The notes beneath the pieces are model-generated. The model was not told the origin of the DNA and did no database searches. It saw only the letters and a list, made by a program, of their open reading frames with translations. Positions 1 to 6,530 of a stretch of DNA of 9,971 bases are shown here, in pieces. Source of the stretch: Planctomycetota bacterium (GTDB lineage: Bacteria > Planctomycetota > UBA8108 > UBA1146); the NCBI GenBank assembly GCA_002691835.1, contig NZJA01000099.1:1-9971 (forward strand). Direction: 5' to 3'. The position numbers and the translations under genes were made by a program. Numbering within the stretch: position 1 is the first letter of the stretch; each line of letters opens with the position of its first letter.

Positions 1-109
1 CGAGAATGTCCCAGCCGATGTGAAACATGAACGAGCCAATTCCTGCGACCATGAGCAGGCCGCCGCCGTAATAAAGTACTTTTCGTCGGGTTGAAATCTG
101 GTCGGGCAT
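1..109 (-). CDS. Small membrane protein, N-terminal part only (runs off the left edge)
   Basis: Thirty-six codons are visible, reading leftward from an ATG at 107-109, and the gene continues past base 1. A strong Shine-Dalgarno (AGGAGG) lies 5 bases before the ATG, which is the main evidence that this is a real gene. The visible peptide starts MPDQISTRRKVLYY and then becomes a hydrophobic, glycine-rich stretch (GGGLLMVAGIGSFMF). That is a short cytoplasmic basic tail followed by one membrane segment with positive-inside topology. It begins 37 bases after the DUF1552 stop on the same strand, so it is probably co-transcribed with the DUF1592/DUF1552 pair. I do not recognise the family. The pattern resembles many small uncharacterised membrane proteins, and no function can be given from the visible part. 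Confidence 0.7.
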   Translation of the reverse strand, partial: MPDQISTRRKVLYYGGGLLMVAGIGSFMFHIGWDIL

Positions 110-124
110 GGTTTCCTCCTGAAT

Positions 125-139
125 TGAATCTGTGATTCA
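125..139 (-). other. Small intercistronic inverted repeat
   Basis: TGAATC at 125-130 and GATTCA at 134-139 form a perfect 6-bp stem around a 3-base loop. It sits in the 37-base gap between the DUF1552 stop and the next start on the minus strand, a few bases before that gene's AGGAGG. The stem is AT-rich and weak and there is no T-run, so it is not a terminator. It could slightly tune translation or mRNA stability, or be chance. Confidence 0.25.
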
Positions 140-146
140 CACATAC

Positions 147-1526
147 TCAGGATCCGGATTTCAAACCTTTCAGGACACCCTGACTGTCCCCAAATTGAGC
201 AATTTTCTGTCCCTCTGCCTGAGCGAGGGAGAGGAACAGGTTGCACATGGGGGTGCGATTCGGGGTGTGGAGGATACGGCCGGTGTCGATCAGGCCGTTG
301 CCCTGGCCGGCGATAATCACCGGCAGGTCGTCGTGGTTGTGGCGGTTGCCGTCGGAGATGGCGGAGCCGAAGACCAGAGTGGTGGAGTCGAGGAGGGAGT
401 GTTCTCCCTCGCGGATCTGCTTCATGCGTTCGACCACGCGCACGAACTCACTCACCTGCCAATGATTGATCTTCTTGACCCGTTCGATCTGTTCTTCATT
501 GCCCTTGTGATGGGTGAGGATGTGATGTCCTTCGCGGATGTCCAGATGGGGGTGGGCCCGGTTGGAGCCCTCGTTGGACCACATGAAGGTGATGACGCGG
601 GTCAGATCGAGACGGAACGCCAACAGCATCAACTCGTTCATCAGTCGCAGGTGTTCCTGATAGTTGGCGGGGCTCAGGTCTTCGAAAAGGGCGAGACCCT
701 GCTCCTGCTTCTCGAGAGCATCCAGTTCTTCGAGGCGATCGATGCGTCGCTCCAGATCGCGGATGCCGGAGAGGAACTCATCGAAGCGTCCCCGATCTGC
801 CTGTCCCAGTTTCTTTTGCATCCGGGCCGCATCCTCCCGGACGAAATCGAGGATGCTCGAACGTCGCTGAATGCGGATCTGGCGAGCGGCGGCGGTTTCT
901 CCCGCAGGTCCCTTGAGAAAGAGGCGTTCGAAGACGCGACGCGGCTGGATCTCGTGGGGGATGGGGCGGTCCGGTTGGGCCCAGGCAATATTCGAAGAGT
1001 AGGCACAGGAGTAACCGGAATCACAGTTCCCCGATTGACGTCCCCCTTCGGTGCCCAGCTGCAGCGATGGAATCAGGGTTTCTCCGGCACTGTTGCGCGC
1101 CAAAACCTGGTCGATGGAAATGCCGGAGCGAATGTCTGCGCCTGAGGTCTTGTAGGGGTGAGCACCGGTCAGGAAACAGGCCGACGACCGGGCATGGTCA
1201 CCGGGGCCATCGCCCAGAGCCTGGGCATTGCGATGCGTCAGCCCACGGACGAAGAGGACATCTTCGAAGACTTGATCCAGAGGTTTCAGACTCGAGGAAA
1301 ACTGACGCTTGCCTGCCTCCTCCTGGATATTCCAGTCCGGCATATGGACACCGTTGGGAATGAAGAGGAAAGCGGTTCTGCGAGGGGCGATGGCAGAGGG
1401 AACCCCTGCTGATACCTGAGACATCCAATTTCCGGGCAGGAGGGATTCCAGCCAGGGCAGTGCGAGAGCGGTGCCCATCCCGCGGAGGAAGGTTCTTCTT
1501 GCCATCGGGTTTGGATTTTGGTTCAT
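147..1526 (-). CDS. DUF1552 family protein with Tat-type signal peptide
   Basis: A 459-residue protein of the DUF1552 family (PF07586), found beside DUF1592-type cytochrome proteins in planctomycete-like genomes. Its activity is not established. DUF1552 is often compared with DUF1501 and alkaline-phosphatase-like folds, but I infer no reaction. Near the N-terminus is a twin-arginine pattern (ARRTFLRG) followed by a hydrophobic run (MGTALALPWLESLLPG), so export by Tat is likely. Family-typical segments include FLFIPNGVHMPDWN near the start, a central helical region rich in Arg, Glu and Leu, and near the C-terminus GSAISDGNRHNHDDLPVI followed by a NLFLSL element. I chose the ATG at 1526 because GGAAG lies 8 bases upstream of it. 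The GTG at 1535, three codons earlier, abuts that same site and is unlikely. The start is 82 bases after the stop of the DUF1592 gene, which suggests one transcript and a shared role. Confidence 0.93.
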   Translation of the reverse strand: MNQNPNPMARRTFLRGMGTALALPWLESLLPGNWMSQVSAGVPSAIAPRRTAFLFIPNGVHMPDWNIQEEAGKRQFSSSLKPLDQVFEDVLFVRGLTHRNAQALGDGPGDHARSSACFLTGAHPYKTSGADIRSGISIDQVLARNSAGETLIPSLQLGTEGGRQSGNCDSGYSCAYSSNIAWAQPDRPIPHEIQPRRVFERLFLKGPAGETAAARQIRIQRRSSILDFVREDAARMQKKLGQADRGRFDEFLSGIRDLERRIDRLEELDALEKQEQGLALFEDLSPANYQEHLRLMNELMLLAFRLDLTRVITFMWSNEGSNRAHPHLDIREGHHILTHHKGNEEQIERVKKINHWQVSEFVRVVERMKQIREGEHSLLDSTTLVFGSAISDGNRHNHDDLPVIIAGQGNGLIDTGRILHTPNRTPMCNLFLSLAQAEGQKIAQFGDSQGVLKGLKSGS

Positions 1527-1608
1527 GAAGCCCACTTCCTGTGACAGTGCCGCAATTCTCCCCCGATGAAAGCGTCTGCAGCCTCGAAAGGCAAAGAGGA
1601 AATTCGCA

Positions 1609-3870
1609 TCAGGGGATCTCCCGTTTACGGAATGCGTCGGTCAGAACGATGGCCTCTATCAGATCCTGAAGCGTCGAATCCGCTTTCAGATTGCGGGACA
1701 GGCGACTGATTGCAGGGATGTCTCCAGAGTCGAGTCCCCGGCCCAAAGCGTAGGTCATCAGATGGGTGACCAGCGAACGGCGGAAACCGAGTTCCTTTTC
1801 GACCAGATCTCTCAACTCACCGGGACCATCGATCTCGGTGCCATCGGGAAGCTCTCCTTTTGTATCGACGAATCCCTGACGGTAGCGACCCACCGCATCG
1901 AAGCGCTCCATGGCAAAGCCGATGGCATCCATGCGTCGATGACAGGTGGCACAGGCCGGGTCACGGCGGTGAACTTCGAGCTGTTCACGCAGACTCAAAT
2001 CGGATCCCGACTCTCCTGGTGCAGGAAGATTGCCGGCACCGGGGGGAGCAGGGGGCGGAGCGTCATCGAGAAGCACCTCGAGAACCCATTTCCCGCGCAA
2101 CACCGGAGAGGTGCGCTGACGGGTACTGCTGGCCAGTAGCACACTGCCGTGGGAGATCAGCCCGCCACCGCGGGGAGTATTGATCTGGACTTTTTGATGG
2201 GCTTCACCGCGCTCGCCGGGAAGTCCGTAATGCCGTGCCAGTCTTCCATTCATGAACGAGTAGTCGGCATTGAGCAGCTCGCGGATGGGGCGGTCCTCGC
2301 GCAGGATGTGATCAAAAAAGAGCACTGTTTCCTTTTGCATGTCCTTGAGCAGAAGTGGACGAAAGTCCGGGAAAATCTTGCGGTCGGGGGCGCGTTCCTG
2401 AAGGTCGCGGATTCTTAGCCACTGGGTGGAAAAGTCATCGGCGAGAACTCGCGATCGGGGATCATTGAGCATGCGCCGGGTGACCTCGACCAGTTGGGCC
2501 GGTTCATCGAGTTTGCCCTTCTTCGCCAAAGTCAGCAGCGCTTCGTCGGGGCAGGTTCCCCAGAGAAAGTAGGAGAGACGGGTGGCGAGTTCGTAATCAT
2601 TGAGTTTTCGGACTTCCCCGGATTTCAATCTGGTCGGATCGGGTTCGGTTCTGAGGATGAAGCGGGGTGAAACGATGGCCGCAATCAGGGCACTGCGCAG
2701 CAGTTCTTCGGCAGGGCTGTCCTGAGCACTGGCACGGATTGCCAGGTCGACCATTTTTTGAATCTGTGAGGAGCTCACCTTCTGGCGCCAGAAGCGCGGG
2801 AGCCAGCGGCCCATGCCGCGTTTCAGCTTCTGTTCAGGGCTGCCTCCGCCCTTGAGAGCAAACTTCTGAAAGGGGGTTGGGCTCAATCCCTCGAGCGGTC
2901 CTTCGATGAGCAATTCCTCGATCGCACCGTTGCGATCCCTTTGCGCAGGATTCGGATCTTCCGGTTGGTAGTAGTCATTGATGAAAGTCAGACTGACCGT
3001 TTGAAGACCTTGGCGAACTATCAGATCCACTGTTCGTTCACCCGGCCCTGACCGGGATTCCGGGAAAATCAGGGTTTCCTTCAGTTGTGAACCGACATTC
3101 AACCTGAAGGCGACGGGGTCCGGCCCGGCCTGTTTTCCCCAACCGCGAACGGTGAAGCGGTAGGTTCCCCTCTTGGGAAACAGGTACTCGGTGGATGCTG
3201 AACCACGACTGAAGAAGTAAAGGTGGTCACCGGCATTGCGCATTCCACCACGGGTTTCGAGATCCGCTGGAGTGTAGATCCTTTTTGGCGAGCCTTCGTC
3301 TTCCGGCGAAATCACCGCCGCCTGGGCGACTTCTTCACCGATGCGAAACAGTTGTTCGACAAAACCTGGAGAAAGGTGGCCGCCCTGATTGTCGAAGCCG
3401 GCACTGGATGCATCTGCCGGCAGGTGACGGTCGACATCAATTTCAATTCCTGTCAGATCTTTCAGGGTTCTTTTTAATTCGGTCCGGCTGAGCCGACGCG
3501 GCGGAACAGATCCCGGCGATTCGGGAAGAAGAGCCAGTTGGTGTCGTTGCCAGACATCGAGGATTTCAACCATCGCATGTCGCTGTTGTGGATTTGGTCC
3601 GATTTCATCTGCGGGGGGCATCTCACCACTGCGCAGAACATTGAGAAGGGTTAACCAATCTGCGGGGTCTCCATCGGAACCGTCCTCGACGACGATTTCG
3701 AGATCGAAGCCTCCCTTGACCTGATCTCCCGAGTGACAGCGATAACAGTGTGCCTCGAGTGCAGAGACGAATCCTTGAGGGAAGGGGGAGATCTTCGGGC
3801 CCAAATCTTCATGAAGATCAGGCGAGTTCGCCAAGAACAGGCAAATGGGGATCCACAGGGTCAAGCTCAT
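1609..3870 (-). CDS. DUF1587/1592/1588/1585 cytochrome c-like protein (planctomycete type)
   Basis: A 753-residue multidomain protein with the domain order of this family. A cytochrome-like N-terminal domain has a haem-binding CYRCH at residues 42-46 and a possible axial Met in GEMPP (84). Then come DUF1587 (about 127-190, SRTELKRTLKDLTG), a beta-rich possible carbohydrate-binding-like region (about 215-327), a DUF1595-like segment (about 350-410), DUF1592 (about 423-550, LNDYELATRLSYFLWG), DUF1588 (about 565-665, with a second haem motif CATCH at 640-644) and DUF1585 (about 675-748). Two CxxCH motifs imply covalent haem and a periplasmic location. The role is unknown; electron transfer partnered with the downstream DUF1552 protein is inference. 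The ATG at 3870 is the first ordinary start. However, its signal peptide (MSLTLWIPICLFLANS) lacks a basic n-region and no good ribosome site lies at normal spacing. The frame is open for about 37 further codons upstream and contains basic residues, so a rare upstream start cannot be excluded. Confidence 0.93.
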   Translation of the reverse strand: MSLTLWIPICLFLANSPDLHEDLGPKISPFPQGFVSALEAHCYRCHSGDQVKGGFDLEIVVEDGSDGDPADWLTLLNVLRSGEMPPADEIGPNPQQRHAMVEILDVWQRHQLALLPESPGSVPPRRLSRTELKRTLKDLTGIEIDVDRHLPADASSAGFDNQGGHLSPGFVEQLFRIGEEVAQAAVISPEDEGSPKRIYTPADLETRGGMRNAGDHLYFFSRGSASTEYLFPKRGTYRFTVRGWGKQAGPDPVAFRLNVGSQLKETLIFPESRSGPGERTVDLIVRQGLQTVSLTFINDYYQPEDPNPAQRDRNGAIEELLIEGPLEGLSPTPFQKFALKGGGSPEQKLKRGMGRWLPRFWRQKVSSSQIQKMVDLAIRASAQDSPAEELLRSALIAAIVSPRFILRTEPDPTRLKSGEVRKLNDYELATRLSYFLWGTCPDEALLTLAKKGKLDEPAQLVEVTRRMLNDPRSRVLADDFSTQWLRIRDLQERAPDRKIFPDFRPLLLKDMQKETVLFFDHILREDRPIRELLNADYSFMNGRLARHYGLPGERGEAHQKVQINTPRGGGLISHGSVLLASSTRQRTSPVLRGKWVLEVLLDDAPPPAPPGAGNLPAPGESGSDLSLREQLEVHRRDPACATCHRRMDAIGFAMERFDAVGRYRQGFVDTKGELPDGTEIDGPGELRDLVEKELGFRRSLVTHLMTYALGRGLDSGDIPAISRLSRNLKADSTLQDLIEAIVLTDAFRKREIP

Positions 3871-3881
3871 CCGATTTTCAT
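3867..3881 (-). other. Possible 4-codon leader ORF overlapping the DUF1592 gene start
   Basis: On the minus strand an ATG at 3879-3881 opens the mini-frame Met-Lys-Ile-Gly-stop. Its TGA overlaps the ATG of the large cytochrome gene (ATGA arrangement, different frame). A GGAAG lies just before it. Termination there could feed ribosomes to the main start, which itself has a weak Shine-Dalgarno. This is a short, possibly chance pattern, offered as an explanation for the weak start only. Confidence 0.2.
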
Positions 3882-3893
3882 CGCTTCCAGCCT

Positions 3894-3911
3894 GCAGGCG
3901 CTGAAGCCTGC
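3894..3911 (-). other. Hairpin in the 5' region of the DUF1592 gene
   Basis: GCAGGC (3894-3899) and GCCTGC (3906-3911) form a perfect 6-bp GC-rich stem with a 6-base loop, 24 bases upstream of the cytochrome start. It overlaps a 10-bp palindrome at 3890-3899 (GCCTGCAGGC). It may be an mRNA hairpin or a binding site; nothing in the sequence distinguishes these. Confidence 0.25.
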
Positions 3912-4012
3912 CTTTCAGATAGACCCAGTAGCAGGGATCCGGTCGATAAAAGGGTGAATCCCTGATCTGGATAGGGTGCTAATCTCTTCCACGTCTGTAC
4001 ATTACATTATCC

Positions 4013-4048
4013 GGTGAAGGCCACTTGCTGAACAGGCTGGCCTTTGTC
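4013..4048 (+). promoter_or_regulatory. Inverted repeat upstream of the SRPBCC gene (operator or leader hairpin)
   Basis: AAGGCCA at 4017-4023 and TGGCCTT at 4038-4044 are a perfect 7-bp inverted repeat with a 14-base spacer. It lies in the 214-base divergent region between the DUF1592 gene and the SRPBCC gene, 40 bases before the chosen SRPBCC start. Read as plus-strand RNA, the stem could extend outward by four more pairs (G4016-U4045, U4015-G4046, G4014-U4047, G4013-C4048), three of them G-U wobbles. It could be a dyad operator serving one or both divergent genes, or an mRNA hairpin. It does not end in a T-run. No convincing -35/-10 pair was found in this intergenic region by eye. Confidence 0.35.
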
Positions 4049-4084
4049 CCCATGGAGAGATCCTCAAAGCCGAAAGAGGCGCGA

Positions 4085-4654
4085 ATGAACATGCCACAGC
4101 CAGAGAATCCTCATAGTCCCTCGAAGCGGCTTTCCACCGCCAAAAAGGTCGTTCTTGGGTTGATGTTGATCCCGATTCTTCTGCTTGTTTTGGGTTCCCT
4201 TTTGCCAAGAGAATATTCAGTTCAACGCACGGTGTTTATTCCAGCAGACGCAGAGATGATTCACGAGAGTGTCGTCGATCTCAGGGTTTGGCCCGAGTGG
4301 ACACCGTGGAACTCTCAACTGGATCCGACTCTCGTCTATACCTATGAAGGTGGTGAACCCGGTGTCGGTTTCCGGTCTCGTTGGACTGGAGAGAGCGCTG
4401 GCAAGGGAACGCTTGAAATCACCAGCGCAGAGAAGGGGCGGGGAATCGTCTACGTGATGGAGTTTGAAGGATTTCCGCCTCTGGATGGAGTCATCGACAT
4501 CCGGGCAATGAAGGGGGGATCGACCATCATGTGGAAAATGAGCGGCGAACTTGAACCTCCGCTGGGAGGTTGGCTCAGCATGACGATGGATTCCGCCCTC
4601 GGGGCGGATATGGAAAAAGCCTTGGCGGGACTGGAAAAAAGATTCACTCCCTGA
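4085..4654 (+). CDS. Membrane-anchored SRPBCC (START/polyketide cyclase-like) protein
   Basis: A 189-residue protein with a short polar N-terminus, one membrane segment at about residues 21-40 (VVLGLMLIPILLLVLGSLL) and a soluble domain from about 43 to 187. The soluble part has the pattern of the SRPBCC/polyketide_cyc2 superfamily: REYSVQRTVFIPADAEMIHE at the start, then VWPEWTPWNSQLDP, a GxGFRSRWTG element, and a C-terminal helix ending GADMEKALAGLEKRF. SRPBCC domains bind hydrophobic ligands in a deep pocket; this ligand is unknown. The domain probably faces the periplasm, behind an uncleaved anchor. I chose the ATG at 4085 because GAGG lies 5 bases upstream of it. The frame is open back to a TTG at 4025, but that extra part has no supporting ribosome site and would overlap an inverted repeat. 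The rlmI-like gene starts 17 bases after its stop, so it is probably the first gene of a three-gene operon. Confidence 0.85.
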   Translation: MNMPQPENPHSPSKRLSTAKKVVLGLMLIPILLLVLGSLLPREYSVQRTVFIPADAEMIHESVVDLRVWPEWTPWNSQLDPTLVYTYEGGEPGVGFRSRWTGESAGKGTLEITSAEKGRGIVYVMEFEGFPPLDGVIDIRAMKGGSTIMWKMSGELEPPLGGWLSMTMDSALGADMEKALAGLEKRFTP

Positions 4655-4671
4655 GTATCGAATAGAGACCC

Positions 4672-5883
4672 ATGTCGCGAACACCCTTTGTTCCTCTGAT
4701 CGAACTTCAAAAACGTGCAGCCCGACTTGCTCGCCGAGGTCATCCCTGGCTTTATCGGGATGACCTTCGCAATGGAGAACTCGATGACCCTCGTTATGAT
4801 CCCGGAATGTTGGTCAGAATTCGTGATGACGAAAATTACGACCTCGGACTTGGGATCGCGTCGATGCGGTCGAAGATTGCTCTGCGGCTTTGTGGTCCGT
4901 GGGACTCAGAGGAAGTCCCTGATCCCGAGGAGTTTCTGACGCATCGCATCCAACGTGCTGCAGAGCTGAGGTCTCTTCAGTCCGATCCCCTTGCTGGTTG
5001 CAGGGTGGTTCATGGTGAATCAGATCTCCTTCCTGGATTGGTCATCGACCGTTATGCGGATGTTTTTGTGATTCAGACCACCACTGCGTGGATGGATGCC
5101 CACTCTGCACTGATTGCCAAAGTTCTTCAGGACCAATTTAAAGTGCGCAGTGTTCTCGCCAGAAATGACGTCGGTGTTCGCAAGTTCGAACGCCTCCCAG
5201 AGGAGATTGTTCTTCTGGCAGGTGAATCGGTCGACCGGGTGACCATCGAAGAGGGTGGGATTCGTCATACAGTTCGCCCTTATGCGGGTCAGAAGACGGG
5301 AATGTATCTGGATCAGCGTCCTGCACGAGGTCGTGTCAGGGATCTGTCAAAGGGAGCGAAGGTCCTCGACCTTTGTTGCTATCAGGGTGGATTCAGCGTC
5401 TCTGCCCTGAAAGGTGGAGCCGAATCGGTCACCGCAGTCGATCAGTCAGAGATGGCTCTTCAACTGGCCGATGAGACCTGTCAACTCAATGGATTTTCTG
5501 GATTGGATACGATCCAGGGGAATGTCTTTGATGTCGTCCGAGATCTCCGTGGAGCGAATCGTCAATACGATCTGATCATTCTTGACCCACCGGCATTCTG
5601 CAAAAGTCGTCGCGAGGTACAGGGAGGAATCCGTGGTTATCGTGATCTGAACCGTGCCGCTCTGCGCCTTTTAGCCCCTGGTGGGAGACTGGTGACTTGC
5701 TCTTGCAGTCATCATCTGAAGTCTGAAATGTTTGATGACACCTTAAGGCAGTCGGCTCTCGATTTGCCTTTCCGTGTGCTGGTCGAGGAACGGCTCGGCG
5801 CAGGAGATGATCATCCTGTCTCGCTTCGGTTTCCAGAATCAGAATATCTCAAGGTTCGTATTCTGCGGCGCTGGGATGGCTGA
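4672..5883 (+). CDS. rlmI: RlmI-type 23S rRNA (cytosine-C5) methyltransferase
   Basis: A 403-residue class I SAM-dependent methyltransferase of the RlmI/COG1092 family (E. coli RlmI, about 396 residues, makes m5C1962 in 23S rRNA). An N-terminal PUA-like RNA-binding domain covers about residues 8-80 and includes RRGHPWLYRDDL. A linker domain follows with RVVHGESDLLPGLVIDRYAD (111-130). The Rossmann methyltransferase domain starts near GQKTGMYLDQR (206-216). SAM-binding motif I is LDLCCYQGGFS (232-242), the acidic ribose-binding residue is probably D257, and DPPAF is at 305-309. The catalytic cysteine candidate is C345 in TCSCSHH. All hallmark elements are present, so the enzyme looks intact. 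The exact rRNA position is inferred from family. It follows the SRPBCC gene by 17 bases with only a weak purine-rich site before its ATG. Its stop overlaps the next start (TGATG). Confidence 0.92.
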   Translation: MSRTPFVPLIELQKRAARLARRGHPWLYRDDLRNGELDDPRYDPGMLVRIRDDENYDLGLGIASMRSKIALRLCGPWDSEEVPDPEEFLTHRIQRAAELRSLQSDPLAGCRVVHGESDLLPGLVIDRYADVFVIQTTTAWMDAHSALIAKVLQDQFKVRSVLARNDVGVRKFERLPEEIVLLAGESVDRVTIEEGGIRHTVRPYAGQKTGMYLDQRPARGRVRDLSKGAKVLDLCCYQGGFSVSALKGGAESVTAVDQSEMALQLADETCQLNGFSGLDTIQGNVFDVVRDLRGANRQYDLIILDPPAFCKSRREVQGGIRGYRDLNRAALRLLAPGGRLVTCSCSHHLKSEMFDDTLRQSALDLPFRVLVEERLGAGDDHPVSLRFPESEYLKVRILRRWDG

Positions 5884-6527
5884 TGGCAGAAACTCCAGAT
5901 CTATTTTCATATGAGAAGTTCCCTTCCGGTGTGCTGGACTTTCCCGATGCATCGTTGGAGTATTTCTCGGGATTGTTTGATGCAGACGATCAGCAGGATT
6001 TGCATAGCAGACTGAAATCAGAACTGCATTGGAATCAGGGTCAGATCAAGCTCTATGGCAAGGAACATCAAATCCCGCGTTTGGAAGCATGGCATGGTGA
6101 TCCCGGAGCACGTTATGGCTATTCGGGAACAGAGCTGGAGCCGCAACCCTGGACCCCGGTCCTGGAAGATATCCGTAGAGCATTGAGCGACTTTCGATCA
6201 GACTTGATATTTAATTCGGTCCTTGGAAATTGGTATCGAGATGGCGAAGACGCCATGGGGTGGCACAGTGACGATGAGAAGGAGCTGGGGCCTCATCCCT
6301 GTATCGCTTCACTCAGTTTTGGTCATGGCAGAGATATTCGTTTTCGGCATCGATTCAAGAAAGACATCGAAGCGGTCAAGATTCACCTGGAACCCGGATC
6401 GTTGCTATTGATGGAGGGGGCCACCCAAGAAAACTGGCAACACGAGATTCCCCGCCGAAGAGGAAAGAATGCCCCCGGTGAGCGGATTAATCTGACCTTC
6501 CGCACCATTCGCTTCCCCCGCAGCTGA
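5883..6527 (+). CDS. alkB: AlkB-family Fe(II)/2-oxoglutarate-dependent dioxygenase
   Basis: A 214-residue protein of the AlkB family, whose members oxidatively remove methyl groups from N1-methyladenine, N3-methylcytosine and similar lesions in DNA or RNA. The motif NSVLGNWYRDGEDAMGWHSD (111-130) holds the Fe(II) ligands H128 and D130. The third ligand is H187 in WQHEIP, and the 2-oxoglutarate-binding arginines are R201 and R207 in ERINLTFR. The N-x-Y-R-D-G pattern and overall size resemble eukaryotic ALKBH2/ALKBH3-like and related bacterial proteins more than classic E. coli AlkB. All catalytic residues are present. The ATG overlaps the stop of the RlmI-type gene by one base (TGATG), so translation is expected to be coupled. 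The C-terminus lies 3 bases from the stop of the convergent pseudouridine synthase gene. The substrate (DNA or RNA) cannot be read from sequence. Confidence 0.93.
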   Translation: MAETPDLFSYEKFPSGVLDFPDASLEYFSGLFDADDQQDLHSRLKSELHWNQGQIKLYGKEHQIPRLEAWHGDPGARYGYSGTELEPQPWTPVLEDIRRALSDFRSDLIFNSVLGNWYRDGEDAMGWHSDDEKELGPHPCIASLSFGHGRDIRFRHRFKKDIEAVKIHLEPGSLLLMEGATQENWQHEIPRRRGKNAPGERINLTFRTIRFPRS

Positions 6528-6530
6528 GCA

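Noticed and set aside
132..1145. A 337-codon open frame on the plus strand, antisense to the DUF1552 gene
   Set aside because: It lies fully inside a well-supported gene on the other strand, shows no recognisable domain, and its low-complexity Val/Gly/Asp/Glu composition is what the complement of a GC-rich coding frame gives.
1581..1592. Short stem GCCT/AGGC with a 4-base loop between the DUF1592 and DUF1552 genes
   Set aside because: A 4-bp stem is too short to separate from chance, and no T-run follows to suggest a terminator.
4025..4084. Upstream TTG start for the SRPBCC protein
   Set aside because: It lies inside the inverted repeat and lacks a ribosome site, while the ATG at 4085 has GAGG at good spacing and the membrane anchor follows normally.
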